Positions 42,171 through 50,916 are shown, counted from the first letter of the stretch. The stretch: DNA of 53,420 nucleotides from Deltaproteobacteria bacterium (GCA_016218925.1 JACRCR010000186.1:1-53420); one strand, 5' to 3'. Notes: generated from the letters alone by a model not told the origin. Numbers and translations are program-made.

Positions 42171-43583
42171 TCAGGCCGCGTAGGAGAGACGTCCTCCGTC
42201 CCTGTGGCGGTTGAGCTTCTCGAGAAGATGCAGGCCTTCGAAGACGAACTCGACCGCGCACGCCATCAGTCCGGGACTCTCGAAGGGTCCCAGCCGTTCG
42301 AGCACGCCGTGAAGCCCGGGGATCGACGCGATTCCCTCCTGATAGTCGGCAGCGGGCATGGTGTCGGACACCGCCACCCCCCAGCCCTGCCCCATGTATT
42401 CGAGCACCGGCAGCAGATCGGCCGCCGATAAGCGCGCGTCGAACGCGCCCCGGATCGCGACCGACAGCAGCCGCTCGATCACCGCGCCCTCGCGCACCGA
42501 ATCCATGCCGTATTCGAGCTCGAGCTTGCCGTTGCTCGATGCGAACAGTGCGTGCAGATCGCTGATGCGCGGAACGATCTCGTTCTCGCCGCAGCGCACC
42601 GCGCGCTTCTCGGCGTTGGCGAGCAGCGTCTCGTAGTTGTTGATCGTCACCCGCACGCTGACCCCGGAGGCCTGATTCACTTCCGGCGCCTTGCGCGCTT
42701 CCATCGTGAAACGTGCAACCAGTTCCTTCATGAAGTCCGGCACCCGCACGCGTCGTCCCTCGCGGACCTCGGCGCCGGCCTCCTGCTCCATCACCGCGAT
42801 CTCATCGGCGATGGTGCGCGGATAGTGGGTGCGGATCTGCACGTCGAAACGATCCTTGAGCGGCGTTACGATGCGCCCGCGACTCGTGTAGTCCTCGGGG
42901 TTGGCGGTGGCCACCACCAGGACATCCAGCGGCAGCCGGATCTTGTAGCCTTTGATCTGCAGGTCGCGTTCTTCCATCACGTTGAACAGGCCGACCTGGA
43001 CCTTCTCGGTGAGATCGGGAAGTTCGTTGATCGCGAAGATCCCGCGGTGGGTGCGGGCGAGCAGGCCGAAATGGATCGCCTCCTCGTCCGAGAGGTAGCG
43101 GCCTTCGGCGATCTTGATCGGATCGATCTCGCCTACCAGGTCGGCGATGGTGACGTCGGGGGTGGCGAGCTTCTCGCCGTAGCGGGCCTGCCGCCCGATC
43201 CAGACCACCGGCAGGCTGCCGCCCTGCTCGGCGGCCCGCCGACGGCACGGCGCGCACACCGGCGCGAACGGATCGTCATGGATCTCGCAGCCATCTACCG
43301 CCGGCACCGCTTCGTCGAGAAGCCCGACCAGCGCGCGGATCAGCCGGCTCTTGGCCTGACCGCGCTCGCCCAGGAGCACCATGTGGTGTCCCGAAAGCAC
43401 GGCATTCTCGATCTCCGGCAGGACGGTTTCGTCGTAGCCGAGGACGCCAGCGAACAGCCCCTGCGTACCACCCTCTACGGCCAGCAGCCGCAGCAGGTTG
43501 GCGCGCATCTCTTCACGGACGCTGCGAGGCCGGTAACCGGCCTCCGCCAACTGGGCCAGCGTCGTCGCACGCTCTGATTTCAT
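42171..43583 (-). CDS. MoxR/Mg-chelatase I-like AAA+ ATPase
   Basis: This 470-residue ATPase probably remodels a target together with the VWA partner. The P-loop is LLGERGQAKSR (Ala replaces the usual Gly before the Lys). The Walker B region is GIFAINELPDLTEKVQVGL (Asn-Glu instead of Asp-Glu). The sensor/arginine region is ATANPEDYTSRGRIVTPLKDRFD. A Cys/His-rich insert (CEIHDDPFAPVCAPC) after the P-loop could bind zinc. The start is ATG 43583. It is followed by the VWA gene and preceded by a lapA-like gene. It is not a sigma-54 activator, since no GAFTGA motif or DNA-binding domain is seen. Confidence 0.85.
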   Translation of the reverse strand: MKSERATTLAQLAEAGYRPRSVREEMRANLLRLLAVEGGTQGLFAGVLGYDETVLPEIENAVLSGHHMVLLGERGQAKSRLIRALVGLLDEAVPAVDGCEIHDDPFAPVCAPCRRRAAEQGGSLPVVWIGRQARYGEKLATPDVTIADLVGEIDPIKIAEGRYLSDEEAIHFGLLARTHRGIFAINELPDLTEKVQVGLFNVMEERDLQIKGYKIRLPLDVLVVATANPEDYTSRGRIVTPLKDRFDVQIRTHYPRTIADEIAVMEQEAGAEVREGRRVRVPDFMKELVARFTMEARKAPEVNQASGVSVRVTINNYETLLANAEKRAVRCGENEIVPRISDLHALFASSNGKLELEYGMDSVREGAVIERLLSVAIRGAFDARLSAADLLPVLEYMGQGWGVAVSDTMPAADYQEGIASIPGLHGVLERLGPFESPGLMACAVEFVFEGLHLLEKLNRHRDGGRLSYAA

Positions 43584-43600
43584 GGGGCCGCACGATGAGG

Positions 43601-44092
43601 CTAGGCGACGCCGCTGTCAACGCCGCCCTGTCGCTCTGCCGCAAGCGCACGGCTCTCGGCCTGTTCGGCTCGCTCGCGTTCATGGGCGAGTTCGTCGCTC
43701 GCCTTGGCGGCGGCCTCCTCGGCACGGCGCACCTTCTCCTGCTCGGACGCCAGCGCGACGCCGCGAGTGTCTGCGGCGCTGCGCACGCTCTCGAGTTCGG
43801 CGCGAAGTTTGTCGAGGTCGGCACCGAGCTTGTCGTTGCGTTTGCGTTGCGTCCGCACCGCCATCCGCAGCCGTACGTGCTCGACGAATGTTCCGGTTCC
43901 GGTCACCAGACTGCCGACCACCAGCGCTGCCAGCAGCAACAGCGCCAGCGGCACTTGCTGGGAGCCCTCGGGACGCTGCAGGAACGGCAACGCCGGCTGG
44001 TACACGAAGGTGACCGCAGTGGTGTTCGCGCTGGCCAGCACGATGCCGCCGACGATCACGATGACGCGGACGATCGCACGTAGAATCTTCAC
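43601..44092 (-). CDS. LapA-like (DUF1049) membrane protein with coiled-coil tail
   Basis: This is a 163-residue protein with two transmembrane segments: ILRAIVRVIVIVGGIVLASAN at residues 3-23 and LALLLLAALVVGSLVTGTGTF at about 48-68. A long charged coiled coil follows (about 80-155, AELESVRSAADTR...). This is the lipopolysaccharide assembly protein A/DUF1049 layout. In E. coli LapA (YciS) works with LapB in controlling LPS synthesis, and lapA is near rpsA-ihfB in many Proteobacteria, which fits here. The GTG start overlaps the HIT-gene stop (GTGA). Confidence 0.8.
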   Translation of the reverse strand: MKILRAIVRVIVIVGGIVLASANTTAVTFVYQPALPFLQRPEGSQQVPLALLLLAALVVGSLVTGTGTFVEHVRLRMAVRTQRKRNDKLGADLDKLRAELESVRSAADTRGVALASEQEKVRRAEEAAAKASDELAHERERAEQAESRALAAERQGGVDSGVA

Positions 44093-44586
44093 TTGACCTC
44101 CTCGAACAACGGCAGCAGGCGGTCGTAGGTCTCTTCGAGGTGCTGGGAAATCACCCGTGTCTCGGCCAGCAGCGGCATGAAATTGGTATCACCTTCCCAG
44201 CGCGGGACCACGTGCCAGTGCAGGTGATCGGCTATCCCTGCCCCGGCGCTACGACCGAGGTTCATTCCGATATTGAAGCCGGCCGGCGAAAACGCCCCGG
44301 CCAGTGCGCGCACCGCGCGCTGCAGCAGCGCCTGCACACCAGCCGCGGTCGCGCCGTCAAGAGAGGCGAAATCGGCGGTGTGCAACCGCGGCGCCACCAT
44401 CAGATGCGCGCTGGCGTACGGGTAGAGGTTCATCAGCACGCTGGCGTGCTCGGTGACTGCCAGGACGAGGCTACGCCGCCGCTCGGCGGCAGCGTCGATT
44501 CGCGGCTTTTCGCAGAAGATGCAGCCCGCGCCGGGCGCGGGCTTTTCGATGTAGGCGAGGCGCCACGGCGCCCAAAGGACTCGCAC
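44089..44586 (-). CDS. HIT-domain hydrolase, Ap4A-phosphorylase-like
   Basis: This 165-residue nucleotide-binding enzyme of the HIT family probably acts on dinucleoside polyphosphates or AMP-linked substrates. N-terminal LWAPWRLAYI and zinc-type CIFC, together with the histidine triad DHLHWHVVPRW, match the group of bacterial and archaeal HIT proteins annotated Ap4A phosphorylase/hydrolase. The GTG at 44586 is chosen because it directly precedes the LWAPWR start block and lies 19 bases after ihfB; the open frame upstream is out-of-frame read-through. It is coupled to lapA by a 4-base overlap. Confidence 0.9.
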   Translation of the reverse strand: MRVLWAPWRLAYIEKPAPGAGCIFCEKPRIDAAAERRRSLVLAVTEHASVLMNLYPYASAHLMVAPRLHTADFASLDGATAAGVQALLQRAVRALAGAFSPAGFNIGMNLGRSAGAGIADHLHWHVVPRWEGDTNFMPLLAETRVISQHLEETYDRLLPLFEEVK

Positions 44587-44605
44587 GTGTGCGAACGGCC
44601 TCGGG

Positions 44606-44926
44606 TCAGACCGACGAGGAGTCGGTCTCGCCCTGCTCCAGATCGTAGCCGAGATCGACGCGCTGCTTGAGTTCCTTGCCGACCTTGAAGAACGGGACGC
44701 GCTTGGAAGCGACCGCCACCAGATCACCGGTCTTCGGGTTGCGTCCCTCGCGCGCCAGACGCTGCTTCACCACGAAGCTGCCGAAGCCGCGGATCTCGAT
44801 CCGATCTCCGCGGCACAGCGCTTCGGTCATGCTCTCGAACACCGAGTTGACGATAACCTCGGCGTCCCTGCGCGAGTAGGCGGGATACAGCCGGACGATC
44901 TCATCAATCAGGTCTCGCTTGGTCAT
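44606..44926 (-). CDS. ihfB: Integration host factor beta / HU-family DNA-bending protein
   Basis: This is a 106-residue nucleoid protein. The HU/IHF fold is clear: helices at TKRDLIDEIVRLYPAYSRRDAEVIVNSVFESM, then the strand core RIEIRGFGSFVVKQRLAREGRNPKTGD with the intercalating Pro, and VPFFKVGKELKQRV. The block KVGKELKQRV and the position directly after rpsA favour IhfB over HU. ATG 44926 is preceded by GGAGGG. A short Glu/Ser tail follows the fold. A partner IhfA would be encoded elsewhere. Confidence 0.88.
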   Translation of the reverse strand: MTKRDLIDEIVRLYPAYSRRDAEVIVNSVFESMTEALCRGDRIEIRGFGSFVVKQRLAREGRNPKTGDLVAVASKRVPFFKVGKELKQRVDLGYDLEQGETDSSSV

Positions 44927-44983
44927 AGCGGCGGTGCCCTCCAACCGGCGTCTCGGCGTCTCCTGGTGCCTTGCCTGGCCGGT

Positions 44984-46711
44984 TTACTCGCCGCTTCCGC
45001 GGCGCGCGAGCTTTTCTTGGATCATGTCGCCGAGGGTAACGCTACCCCCCCGGCCACTGCCGGTCTCAGCCGACATGTAGGCCCTCATCTCTTCCTTCTC
45101 GGCCGACTGCATCAGCGACCGGATGCTGAGCGAGATGCGCCGCTCGCGGGTGTCGACCTGGGTGACCTCGGCCTCGATCTCCTGGCCCGGGTGGAACAGC
45201 TCACGCGGGTTCTCGACCCTCTCGCGGCCGAGCTGGGAGACGTGGACCAGGCCCTCGACCCCCTCCTCGATCTCGACGAAGACGCCGAAGTCGGCGATGT
45301 TGGTCACCTTGCCGTGGATGCGCACGCCGACCGGATAGCGGTCCTGCATGCGGCGCCACGGGTCCTCGTTGAGCTGCTTGAGTCCCAGCGACAGACGCTC
45401 GTTGGGGATGTCGATCCCCAGCACCAGACACTCGAGTTCGTCGCCCTTCTTGGCGATCTCGGAGGGGTGATGGACCTTCTTGGTCCAGTGCATGTCGGAG
45501 ATGTGAACGAGACCGTCGATGCCTTCCTTGACGTTCACGAACACCCCGAAGTCGGTGACGCTGGTGACCTTGCCGCTCACCCGGGTGCCCACCGGGTGCT
45601 CGATCGGCAGCATCTCCCAGGGATTCGGTGTCACCTGTTTGAGGCCGAGCGAAATGCGGCGGTTCTCCGGATCGAGCGCGATCACGACTACGTCGACTTC
45701 GTCGCCGACCGAAAGTACCTGCGAAGGATGCGTGACACGCTTGGTCCACGACATCTCCGAAACGTGCACCAGTCCCTCGATGCCTTCTTCGATCTCGATG
45801 AACGCGCCGTAGTCGGTGAGGCTCACTACTTTGCCGTGCACGCGGCTGCCGGGGAACAGTCGATCGGCGACCGTGACCCACGGATCGTCGCAGAGCTGCT
45901 TGAGACCGAGTGAGATCCGATGCGAAGTAGCGTCGTACTTCAGCACCACCACCCGCAGCACGTCGCCGGGTTTGACGACCTTTGAGGGATGGCTGATGCG
46001 GCCCCACGACATGTCGGTGACGTGGAGCAGGCCGTCGATGCCGCCGAGGTCGACGAACGCGCCGTAGTCGGTGACGTTCTTGACCACGCCTTCGAGGATG
46101 ACGCCCGCCTCGAGGATCTTCAGGGTCTCGCCGCGCGCGGCTTCCTGTTCCTTTTCGAGCAGCGCCTTGCGCGACACGACGACGTTGCCGCGCGCACGAT
46201 TGTACTTGAGAACGGTGAACGGTGCGGTCTCGCCGATGTAGCGATCCAGACTGCGGGTGGGACGCGTGTCGACGTGGGAGCCGGGCAGAAACGCGAACAC
46301 TCCGACATCGACCTTGAGGCCGCCCTTGACGCGACCGACCACGGTGCCTTGCACCGTGCCGCCGGATTGGTAGGCGTCCTCGATGGTCTTCCAGACGATG
46401 TTCTGACGGGCGCGCTGGTAGGACAGACGGAAGTCTCCGCCGTCACCGCCGGTCGACTCGACCAGGACCTCGATCTCCTGGCCTTCCTTGATCGTCATCG
46501 CGCCGTCGCGGTCCTGGAACTCGTACGCGGGAATCATGCCCTCGGACTTGTACCCGATGTCGACGGTAACGATGTCGTTGGAAATCGAAACGACGTGGCC
46601 CTTGACGATGTCCCCGGCCTGGATCGGCCGTACGGACGCCTCGAACATGTCCGAGAAACTCTCCGCTTCGTCGCGCTGAGTTACCTCATGCTCAACCTTC
46701 TCCTGTTGCAT
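44984..46711 (-). CDS. rpsA: 30S ribosomal protein S1
   Basis: This 575-residue protein binds mRNA at the small subunit and allows translation of messages with weak ribosome sites. Six S1 OB-fold repeats can be followed, the last four very alike (each with GVFV or GAFI-E-x-GIEGLVHVSEMSW and HPSxV). The start is ATG 46711 with GGAGGA upstream; a TTG one codon earlier is rejected. The C-terminus (RSLMQSAEKEEMRAYM...) is short. Many genes in this window begin with GTG or TTG and have poor ribosome sites, so S1 dependence is plausible. Confidence 0.97.
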   Translation of the reverse strand: MQQEKVEHEVTQRDEAESFSDMFEASVRPIQAGDIVKGHVVSISNDIVTVDIGYKSEGMIPAYEFQDRDGAMTIKEGQEIEVLVESTGGDGGDFRLSYQRARQNIVWKTIEDAYQSGGTVQGTVVGRVKGGLKVDVGVFAFLPGSHVDTRPTRSLDRYIGETAPFTVLKYNRARGNVVVSRKALLEKEQEAARGETLKILEAGVILEGVVKNVTDYGAFVDLGGIDGLLHVTDMSWGRISHPSKVVKPGDVLRVVVLKYDATSHRISLGLKQLCDDPWVTVADRLFPGSRVHGKVVSLTDYGAFIEIEEGIEGLVHVSEMSWTKRVTHPSQVLSVGDEVDVVVIALDPENRRISLGLKQVTPNPWEMLPIEHPVGTRVSGKVTSVTDFGVFVNVKEGIDGLVHISDMHWTKKVHHPSEIAKKGDELECLVLGIDIPNERLSLGLKQLNEDPWRRMQDRYPVGVRIHGKVTNIADFGVFVEIEEGVEGLVHVSQLGRERVENPRELFHPGQEIEAEVTQVDTRERRISLSIRSLMQSAEKEEMRAYMSAETGSGRGGSVTLGDMIQEKLARRGSGE

Positions 46712-46758
46712 CAAAGAAAAAATCCTCCGTGGTGTGACGCCCGGACGGGCAGGCGCAG

Positions 46759-46787
46759 CTAATAACGCGCTGCGGCTGCGAACTCAA
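46759..46787 (-). promoter_or_regulatory. Candidate promoter of rpsA
   Basis: Minus strand: TTGAGT, 17-base spacer, TATTAG, placed at the 3' end of cmk and giving about 40 bases of leader before the rpsA ATG. This would let rpsA-ihfB be expressed above the level of the aromatic-amino-acid genes. Confidence 0.5.
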
Positions 46788-47518
46788 GGCAAGCTTTTGA
46801 TTTCCGGCTGTTTCGCAACGCACCCTCTGGCGCGGGCCTCGGCTAGAATTCTCGCCACGACTCGCTCGAAACCCAGGTGTGTGGTGTCGATCACCACCGC
46901 ATCCGACGCGACCGCCAGCGGAGCAACCTTGCGCGTACTATCACGCAGGTCCCTTTCGGCCATCTCGGCCTTCACGGTACCCACCGACGCGCCGTCGGCA
47001 TCGGTCCTGCGCGTCTCGAGCAGCTCGGCGCTGCGGCGCCTGGCGCGCTCGTCAGGGTCGGCGTCGAGGAAGATCTTGAGGTCGGCGGCCGGGAAAACCA
47101 CGGTCCCGATGTCGCGCCCCTCGACCACCGTCCCGGGGGCCCTGACCGCGCCGTGCTGCCAAGCCAGCAGGGCCCGTCGCACCGAGGGACAGGCCGAACT
47201 CTTAGAAGCGGCCTGACTCACCTCCGGAGCGCGGATCGCCTCGCTCACGTCGCGACCGCCGAGCAGAAACCCACGCCCTGCGGCGGTCGGCTCGACCCGC
47301 AGAGAAGCGACCAGCGCGGCCATCGCGTCGTCGTCGTCGGGCGCGACTCCCGCCTCCACGGCCGCGAGAGCCACGCAGCGGTAGAGCGCGCCCGAATCGA
47401 GATAGGAAAAACCCAACGCCTGCGCCACGCGCTGGGCGGTCGTGGACTTGCCGGCCCCGGCCGGTCCGTCGATTGCGAGGATGAAAATGCCCAGCGGGCC
47501 GGATCGATTCTCGGTCAC
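46784..47518 (-). CDS. cmk: Cytidylate kinase
   Basis: This 244-residue enzyme phosphorylates CMP and dCMP. The P-loop is IDGPAGAGKSTTAQRVA, followed by LDSGALYRCVAL. Later are VVEGRDIGTVVFPAADLKIFLDA and the lid RDLRDSTRKVAPL, all in family order and at the usual length. The GTG start overlaps the aroA stop (GTGA). The aroA-cmk-rpsA-ihfB order is that of E. coli and many other Proteobacteria. Confidence 0.96.
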   Translation of the reverse strand: MTENRSGPLGIFILAIDGPAGAGKSTTAQRVAQALGFSYLDSGALYRCVALAAVEAGVAPDDDDAMAALVASLRVEPTAAGRGFLLGGRDVSEAIRAPEVSQAASKSSACPSVRRALLAWQHGAVRAPGTVVEGRDIGTVVFPAADLKIFLDADPDERARRRSAELLETRRTDADGASVGTVKAEMAERDLRDSTRKVAPLAVASDAVVIDTTHLGFERVVARILAEARARGCVAKQPEIKSLP

Positions 47519-48897
47519 GCGCCGAGCCTCCTCAAAACGTCGAAGAATTCGGGAAACGAGACCGCCACCGAGTCTGCGTCATCGAGCGTCACACCGTCAG
47601 CGCACGCCAGCGCCGCCACCGCCGCCGACATCGCGATGCGATGGTCGCCGTGCGTGACGATGTTGGCACCTCCGCGCACGGTCCCGCCATGTACGGAGAA
47701 ACCGTCGTCGAAGACATCGACGCGAATACCCATCGCACCGAGCATTGCCGCAGTAGCCGCGATGCGATCGCTTTCCTTGACTCTCAGTTCGGCGGCACCG
47801 CGCACGGTGGACACGCCCTCGGCGAACGCCGCTACTACGGCAAGCAACGGCAACTCATCGATTGTGGCCGGAACTTCGCCGGCCGCAACGTCGAACGCGC
47901 GCAGCCGTGAGAACCTCGCGCTGAGAGTTCCGACCTCTTCGCCGCCGACCAGTTCTTCGACGCTGCTGCCAACGTCGGCGCCCATGCGGCGCAGCACCTC
48001 GAGGAAGCCCAGCCGCGTGGGGTTGAGCAGCACTCGCTCCACCACAACTTCGGAGCCCTCGACGATGGCTGCAGCTGCCAGCACGAACGCCGCCGAGGAA
48101 GGATCGCCGGGAACGCTGACATCGACGCAACGAAGCGCGCTCGGACCGCGAACCTGCACCCGGCAGCCGGCCGCGGCGTGGAGAGTGGACCCGCCAGCGG
48201 CGTGGAGGGTGGAGCCGCCAGCGGCGTGGACGCTGGACCCGCCAGCGGCGTGGCTCGTGGAACCGGAGACCGCAATATCCACCCCCATCGCGGCCAGCAG
48301 CCTTTCGGTATGGTCGCGACTGACCGCCGGCTCGACCACCACGGTAGTGCCGCGCGCCTGCAACCCGGCCAGAATCACCGCGCTCTTGACCTGAGCGCTG
48401 GCCACCGCCAGCGCCACCTCAGCCCCGCTCAGCCCGGTACCGCGGATACGCACAGGGGCGTGCCCATCGGTGGTCTCGATCACCGCCCCCAGGCGTGCCA
48501 GCGGCTCGGCGACCCGGCGCATCGGACGCCGTGACAGCGAGGCGTCACCGATCAGAGTTGCGTCCAGGCCCTGCTGCCCGGCCAGAAGTCCGCACAGCAG
48601 CCGCATCGTGGTCCCCGAATTCTCGCAGTCGATAGAGCCCGGCGCCCGGTCGAAGGCCAGAGCACAGCCCCGCACCAGCACGCTGCCGGGTCCGGTGCTC
48701 CCGATACGGGCCCCCAGACGCGCCATCGCCGCGATCGTCGATGCCACGTCGCGGCCGCTTGGAAGGCCGCGAACCAGAGCCTCGCCGCGCGCCGCCGCGT
48801 TGAACATCACCGCGCGGTGCGCGATCGACTTGTCGCCCGGCACCGCCACGCGCCCGCGCAGCGGACCTGCTGCCGGCAAGACCGTTCGCGCGCTCAC
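47515..48897 (-). CDS. aroA: 3-phosphoshikimate 1-carboxyvinyltransferase (EPSP synthase), with a tandem-repeat insert
   Basis: This 460-residue enzyme joins PEP to shikimate-3-phosphate. Motifs include PGDKSIAHR, ENSGTTMRLLCG, SAQVKSAVILAGL, RDHTERLL, LNPTRLG and the KESDRI loop. The set GDKS, SAQ-K, RxHxE and NxTR is the one used to define class II enzymes. Residues about 210-242 contain four copies of an 8-residue unit (HAAGGSTL and variants) inserted between two beta strands before VDVSVPGDPSS, encoded by a 24-bp tandem repeat. The start is GTG 48897, overlapping the tyrA stop; a longer frame upstream is inside tyrA. The length is about 15-30 residues above usual because of the insert. 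Confidence 0.95.
   Translation of the reverse strand: MSARTVLPAAGPLRGRVAVPGDKSIAHRAVMFNAAARGEALVRGLPSGRDVASTIAAMARLGARIGSTGPGSVLVRGCALAFDRAPGSIDCENSGTTMRLLCGLLAGQQGLDATLIGDASLSRRPMRRVAEPLARLGAVIETTDGHAPVRIRGTGLSGAEVALAVASAQVKSAVILAGLQARGTTVVVEPAVSRDHTERLLAAMGVDIAVSGSTSHAAGGSSVHAAGGSTLHAAGGSTLHAAAGCRVQVRGPSALRCVDVSVPGDPSSAAFVLAAAAIVEGSEVVVERVLLNPTRLGFLEVLRRMGADVGSSVEELVGGEEVGTLSARFSRLRAFDVAAGEVPATIDELPLLAVVAAFAEGVSTVRGAAELRVKESDRIAATAAMLGAMGIRVDVFDDGFSVHGGTVRGGANIVTHGDHRIAMSAAVAALACADGVTLDDADSVAVSFPEFFDVLRRLGA
48173..48268. repeat. In-frame 24-bp minisatellite in aroA
   Basis: Four tandem 24-bp units starting at 48173, 48197, 48221 and 48245, each beginning GCGGCGTGG. The first three differ at only a few bases and the fourth is more diverged. 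The period is a multiple of three, so copy-number change keeps the aroA frame. Confidence 0.92.
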
Positions 48898-49766
48898 GGC
48901 GCTACTGCCTTTCGCAGCCGGCGCGCAGCGGCGATCAGCTCGCGCAGCGCGGCTTCGTCTTCTTCGTCGACCGCCTTTCTGAGCTTCGCCCACAGCGCTG
49001 CGAAATCATCGATCGCCGAGAGCAGAGCCGCGCGATTGAGCTGCGCGATGTCGGTCCACATGTCCGGATCGCTGGCGGCAAGCCGCGTGGTGTCGCGAAA
49101 CCCCGAAGCCGCCAGCGCGACTATGCGCTCGCGCGCCGGCGCGCCATCGGCGGCCGCCGCCAATATGTAAGCGACCATCTGCGGCAGATGACTGGAAGTG
49201 GCCAGCGCCTCATCGTGCTCGGCCGCGCTCATCTCCAGCACGCGCGCGTCCAACCGCTCCCACAGCATTCGTATCCGCTCGCGAAGCCGCGCCGACGTGA
49301 CGTGGCAGGGAGTCAGCACCACCGTCGCGCCACGGAACAGATCGACATCGGCGGCGCCCGCGCCGCTCTCGGCCTTGCCGGCAAGCGGATGCGCGCCGAG
49401 GAAGCGACCTGCCAATCCGAGTCGCCGCGCTTCGGCTACGATCGGCCCCTTGACGCTGCCGACGTCGGTGATCACGCACGAAGCCGGAGTGTTGGCTGCA
49501 ACCTCCGCGAGTTGCTCGAGCGCAGTGCGCACCGGAGTGGCCAGCACCACCAGGTCGGCATCGGCGCACGCGCGGGCGAGATCGCTGGTAGTGTCGTCGA
49601 GGAACCCGCGGGCTCTGGCGGTCGCGAGATTGGCGGCCGAGCGTCCCACGCCCGTGGTGCGCACGAACAGTCCTCGCGCCTTGCCGGCACCGGCCAGCGA
49701 AGCGCCGAGAAGCCCGGCGCCGACCACTACGCAGTGTCGCCAGCCCTTGCCGCTGTGCTCACCCAC
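48894..49766 (-). CDS. tyrA: Prephenate dehydrogenase
   Basis: This 290-residue NAD(P)-dependent enzyme leads to tyrosine. The Rossmann start is VVVGAGLLGASLAGAGKARG, followed by DADLVVLATPV, ITDVGSVKGPIV and GAHPLAGKAESG with the catalytic-site His. The C-terminal helical dimer domain has SSHLPQMVAYILA and FRDTTRLAASDPDMW. There is no ACT domain or chorismate mutase, so it is the short monofunctional form. The GTG start overlaps the hisC stop by 8 bases. Confidence 0.95.
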   Translation of the reverse strand: MGEHSGKGWRHCVVVGAGLLGASLAGAGKARGLFVRTTGVGRSAANLATARARGFLDDTTSDLARACADADLVVLATPVRTALEQLAEVAANTPASCVITDVGSVKGPIVAEARRLGLAGRFLGAHPLAGKAESGAGAADVDLFRGATVVLTPCHVTSARLRERIRMLWERLDARVLEMSAAEHDEALATSSHLPQMVAYILAAAADGAPARERIVALAASGFRDTTRLAASDPDMWTDIAQLNRAALLSAIDDFAALWAKLRKAVDEEDEAALRELIAAARRLRKAVAP

Positions 49767-50868
49767 GCGCGCACCCGCGCGCGGCCAGCACCGCTTCGAG
49801 CGCCGCGATGGTTCGCTCGTCCTCCGCTTCGGTGCCGAAGGTTACGCGCACGTGGCCGGGAAACCCGTACGCGTCCATCGGGCGCACGATCACGCCGCGC
49901 TGGAGCAGCGCCTCGGTGACAGCCCTGCCGTCGCCCACGCGGACCAGAACGAAGTTGGCGTGGCTCGGCACGAAGTCGAGACCGAGCGCCGCGCAAGCCT
50001 GGCTCCAGCGCCGCCGGCCGGCGCGCACGCGCCGGCGCGACGCCTCCACGTGTGCATCGTCGTCGAGCGCGGCGCAGGCGGCGACCTGCGCAAGCATATT
50101 GACGTTGAACGGCTGGCGCAGCCGCGCCAGCGCGTCCATCACCTCGAGCGATCCCACGCCGTAGCCGATGCGCAGACCGGCCAGACCGTAGATCTTCGAA
50201 AATGTGCGCGTGACGACCAGCCCCGGGTGACGATCCAGGAAGTCGAGACCGTTCGGGTATTCGGGATCCTCGACGTACTCGAAGTAGGCTTCGTCGAGCA
50301 CCACGCAGACGTCCTCGGGAACCCGCGCGAGAAACCTTTCCCACTCGGCGCGACGAAAGATCGTCCCGGTCGGGTTGTTCGGGTTGGCCAGAAAAACGAC
50401 TCGCGTGCGCGGCGTCAGCCGCGCCGCTATCGCCCCCAGGTCGTGCTCGAAACCGCGCGCTGGAGCCTTGACCGCGGTGGCACCGACGGCGATCGAAACC
50501 AGCGGGTAGACCAGGAAGGCGTCGGCCGAGAACAGCACTTCGTCGCCGGGCCCGGCAAACAGCCGGCACGACAGTTCGAGCAGTTCGTTGGAGCCGTTGC
50601 CGAACACGATACGTTGCGGCTCGACACCGAGGCTGGCGGCGAGCTTCTCGGCCAGCACCAGCGCACCGCCGTCCGGATAGCGATGGATGCCTGGCAGCGC
50701 ATCGCGCAGCGCTTCCAGCGCGAGCGGCGAAGGGCCGAGCGGATTCTCGTTGGAGGCGACCTTTATCGAGCCGCGGATGCCGAGCTCGCGCTCGACCTCC
50801 TCGATCGGCCGCCCCGGCTTGTAGGGCTGCAGCGAGCGAATACGCTCGGGAATACGCGGGCCGGCCAT
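49759..50868 (-). CDS. hisC: Histidinol-phosphate / aromatic aminotransferase (HisC type)
   Basis: This is a 369-residue fold-type I PLP enzyme. SNENPLGPSPLALEAL at the N-terminus, FGNGSNELLELSC, FLANPNNPTGTIF, VVLDEAYFEY and the PLP-lysine region TFSKIYGLAGLRIGYG are in order. Placed between pheA and tyrA it may supply the last transamination of phenylalanine and tyrosine synthesis as well as, or instead of, histidinol phosphate; sequence alone does not decide. ATG 50868. The pheA stop is 48 bases upstream. Confidence 0.93.
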   Translation of the reverse strand: MAGPRIPERIRSLQPYKPGRPIEEVERELGIRGSIKVASNENPLGPSPLALEALRDALPGIHRYPDGGALVLAEKLAASLGVEPQRIVFGNGSNELLELSCRLFAGPGDEVLFSADAFLVYPLVSIAVGATAVKAPARGFEHDLGAIAARLTPRTRVVFLANPNNPTGTIFRRAEWERFLARVPEDVCVVLDEAYFEYVEDPEYPNGLDFLDRHPGLVVTRTFSKIYGLAGLRIGYGVGSLEVMDALARLRQPFNVNMLAQVAACAALDDDAHVEASRRRVRAGRRRWSQACAALGLDFVPSHANFVLVRVGDGRAVTEALLQRGVIVRPMDAYGFPGHVRVTFGTEAEDERTIAALEAVLAARGCARG

Positions 50869-50916
50869 CGTCGCGGCTAGTTATCCGGAACTCTCCGGAA
50901 TCTCCACGGCCGACGG

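Noticed and set aside
40498-43583. Magnesium or cobalt chelatase subunits
   Set aside because: No large chelatase subunit or tetrapyrrole genes nearby; motifs fit the wider MoxR-VWA group better.
48173-48268. CRISPR-like array
   Set aside because: The 24-bp units are directly adjacent with no spacers and encode an in-frame peptide repeat in aroA.
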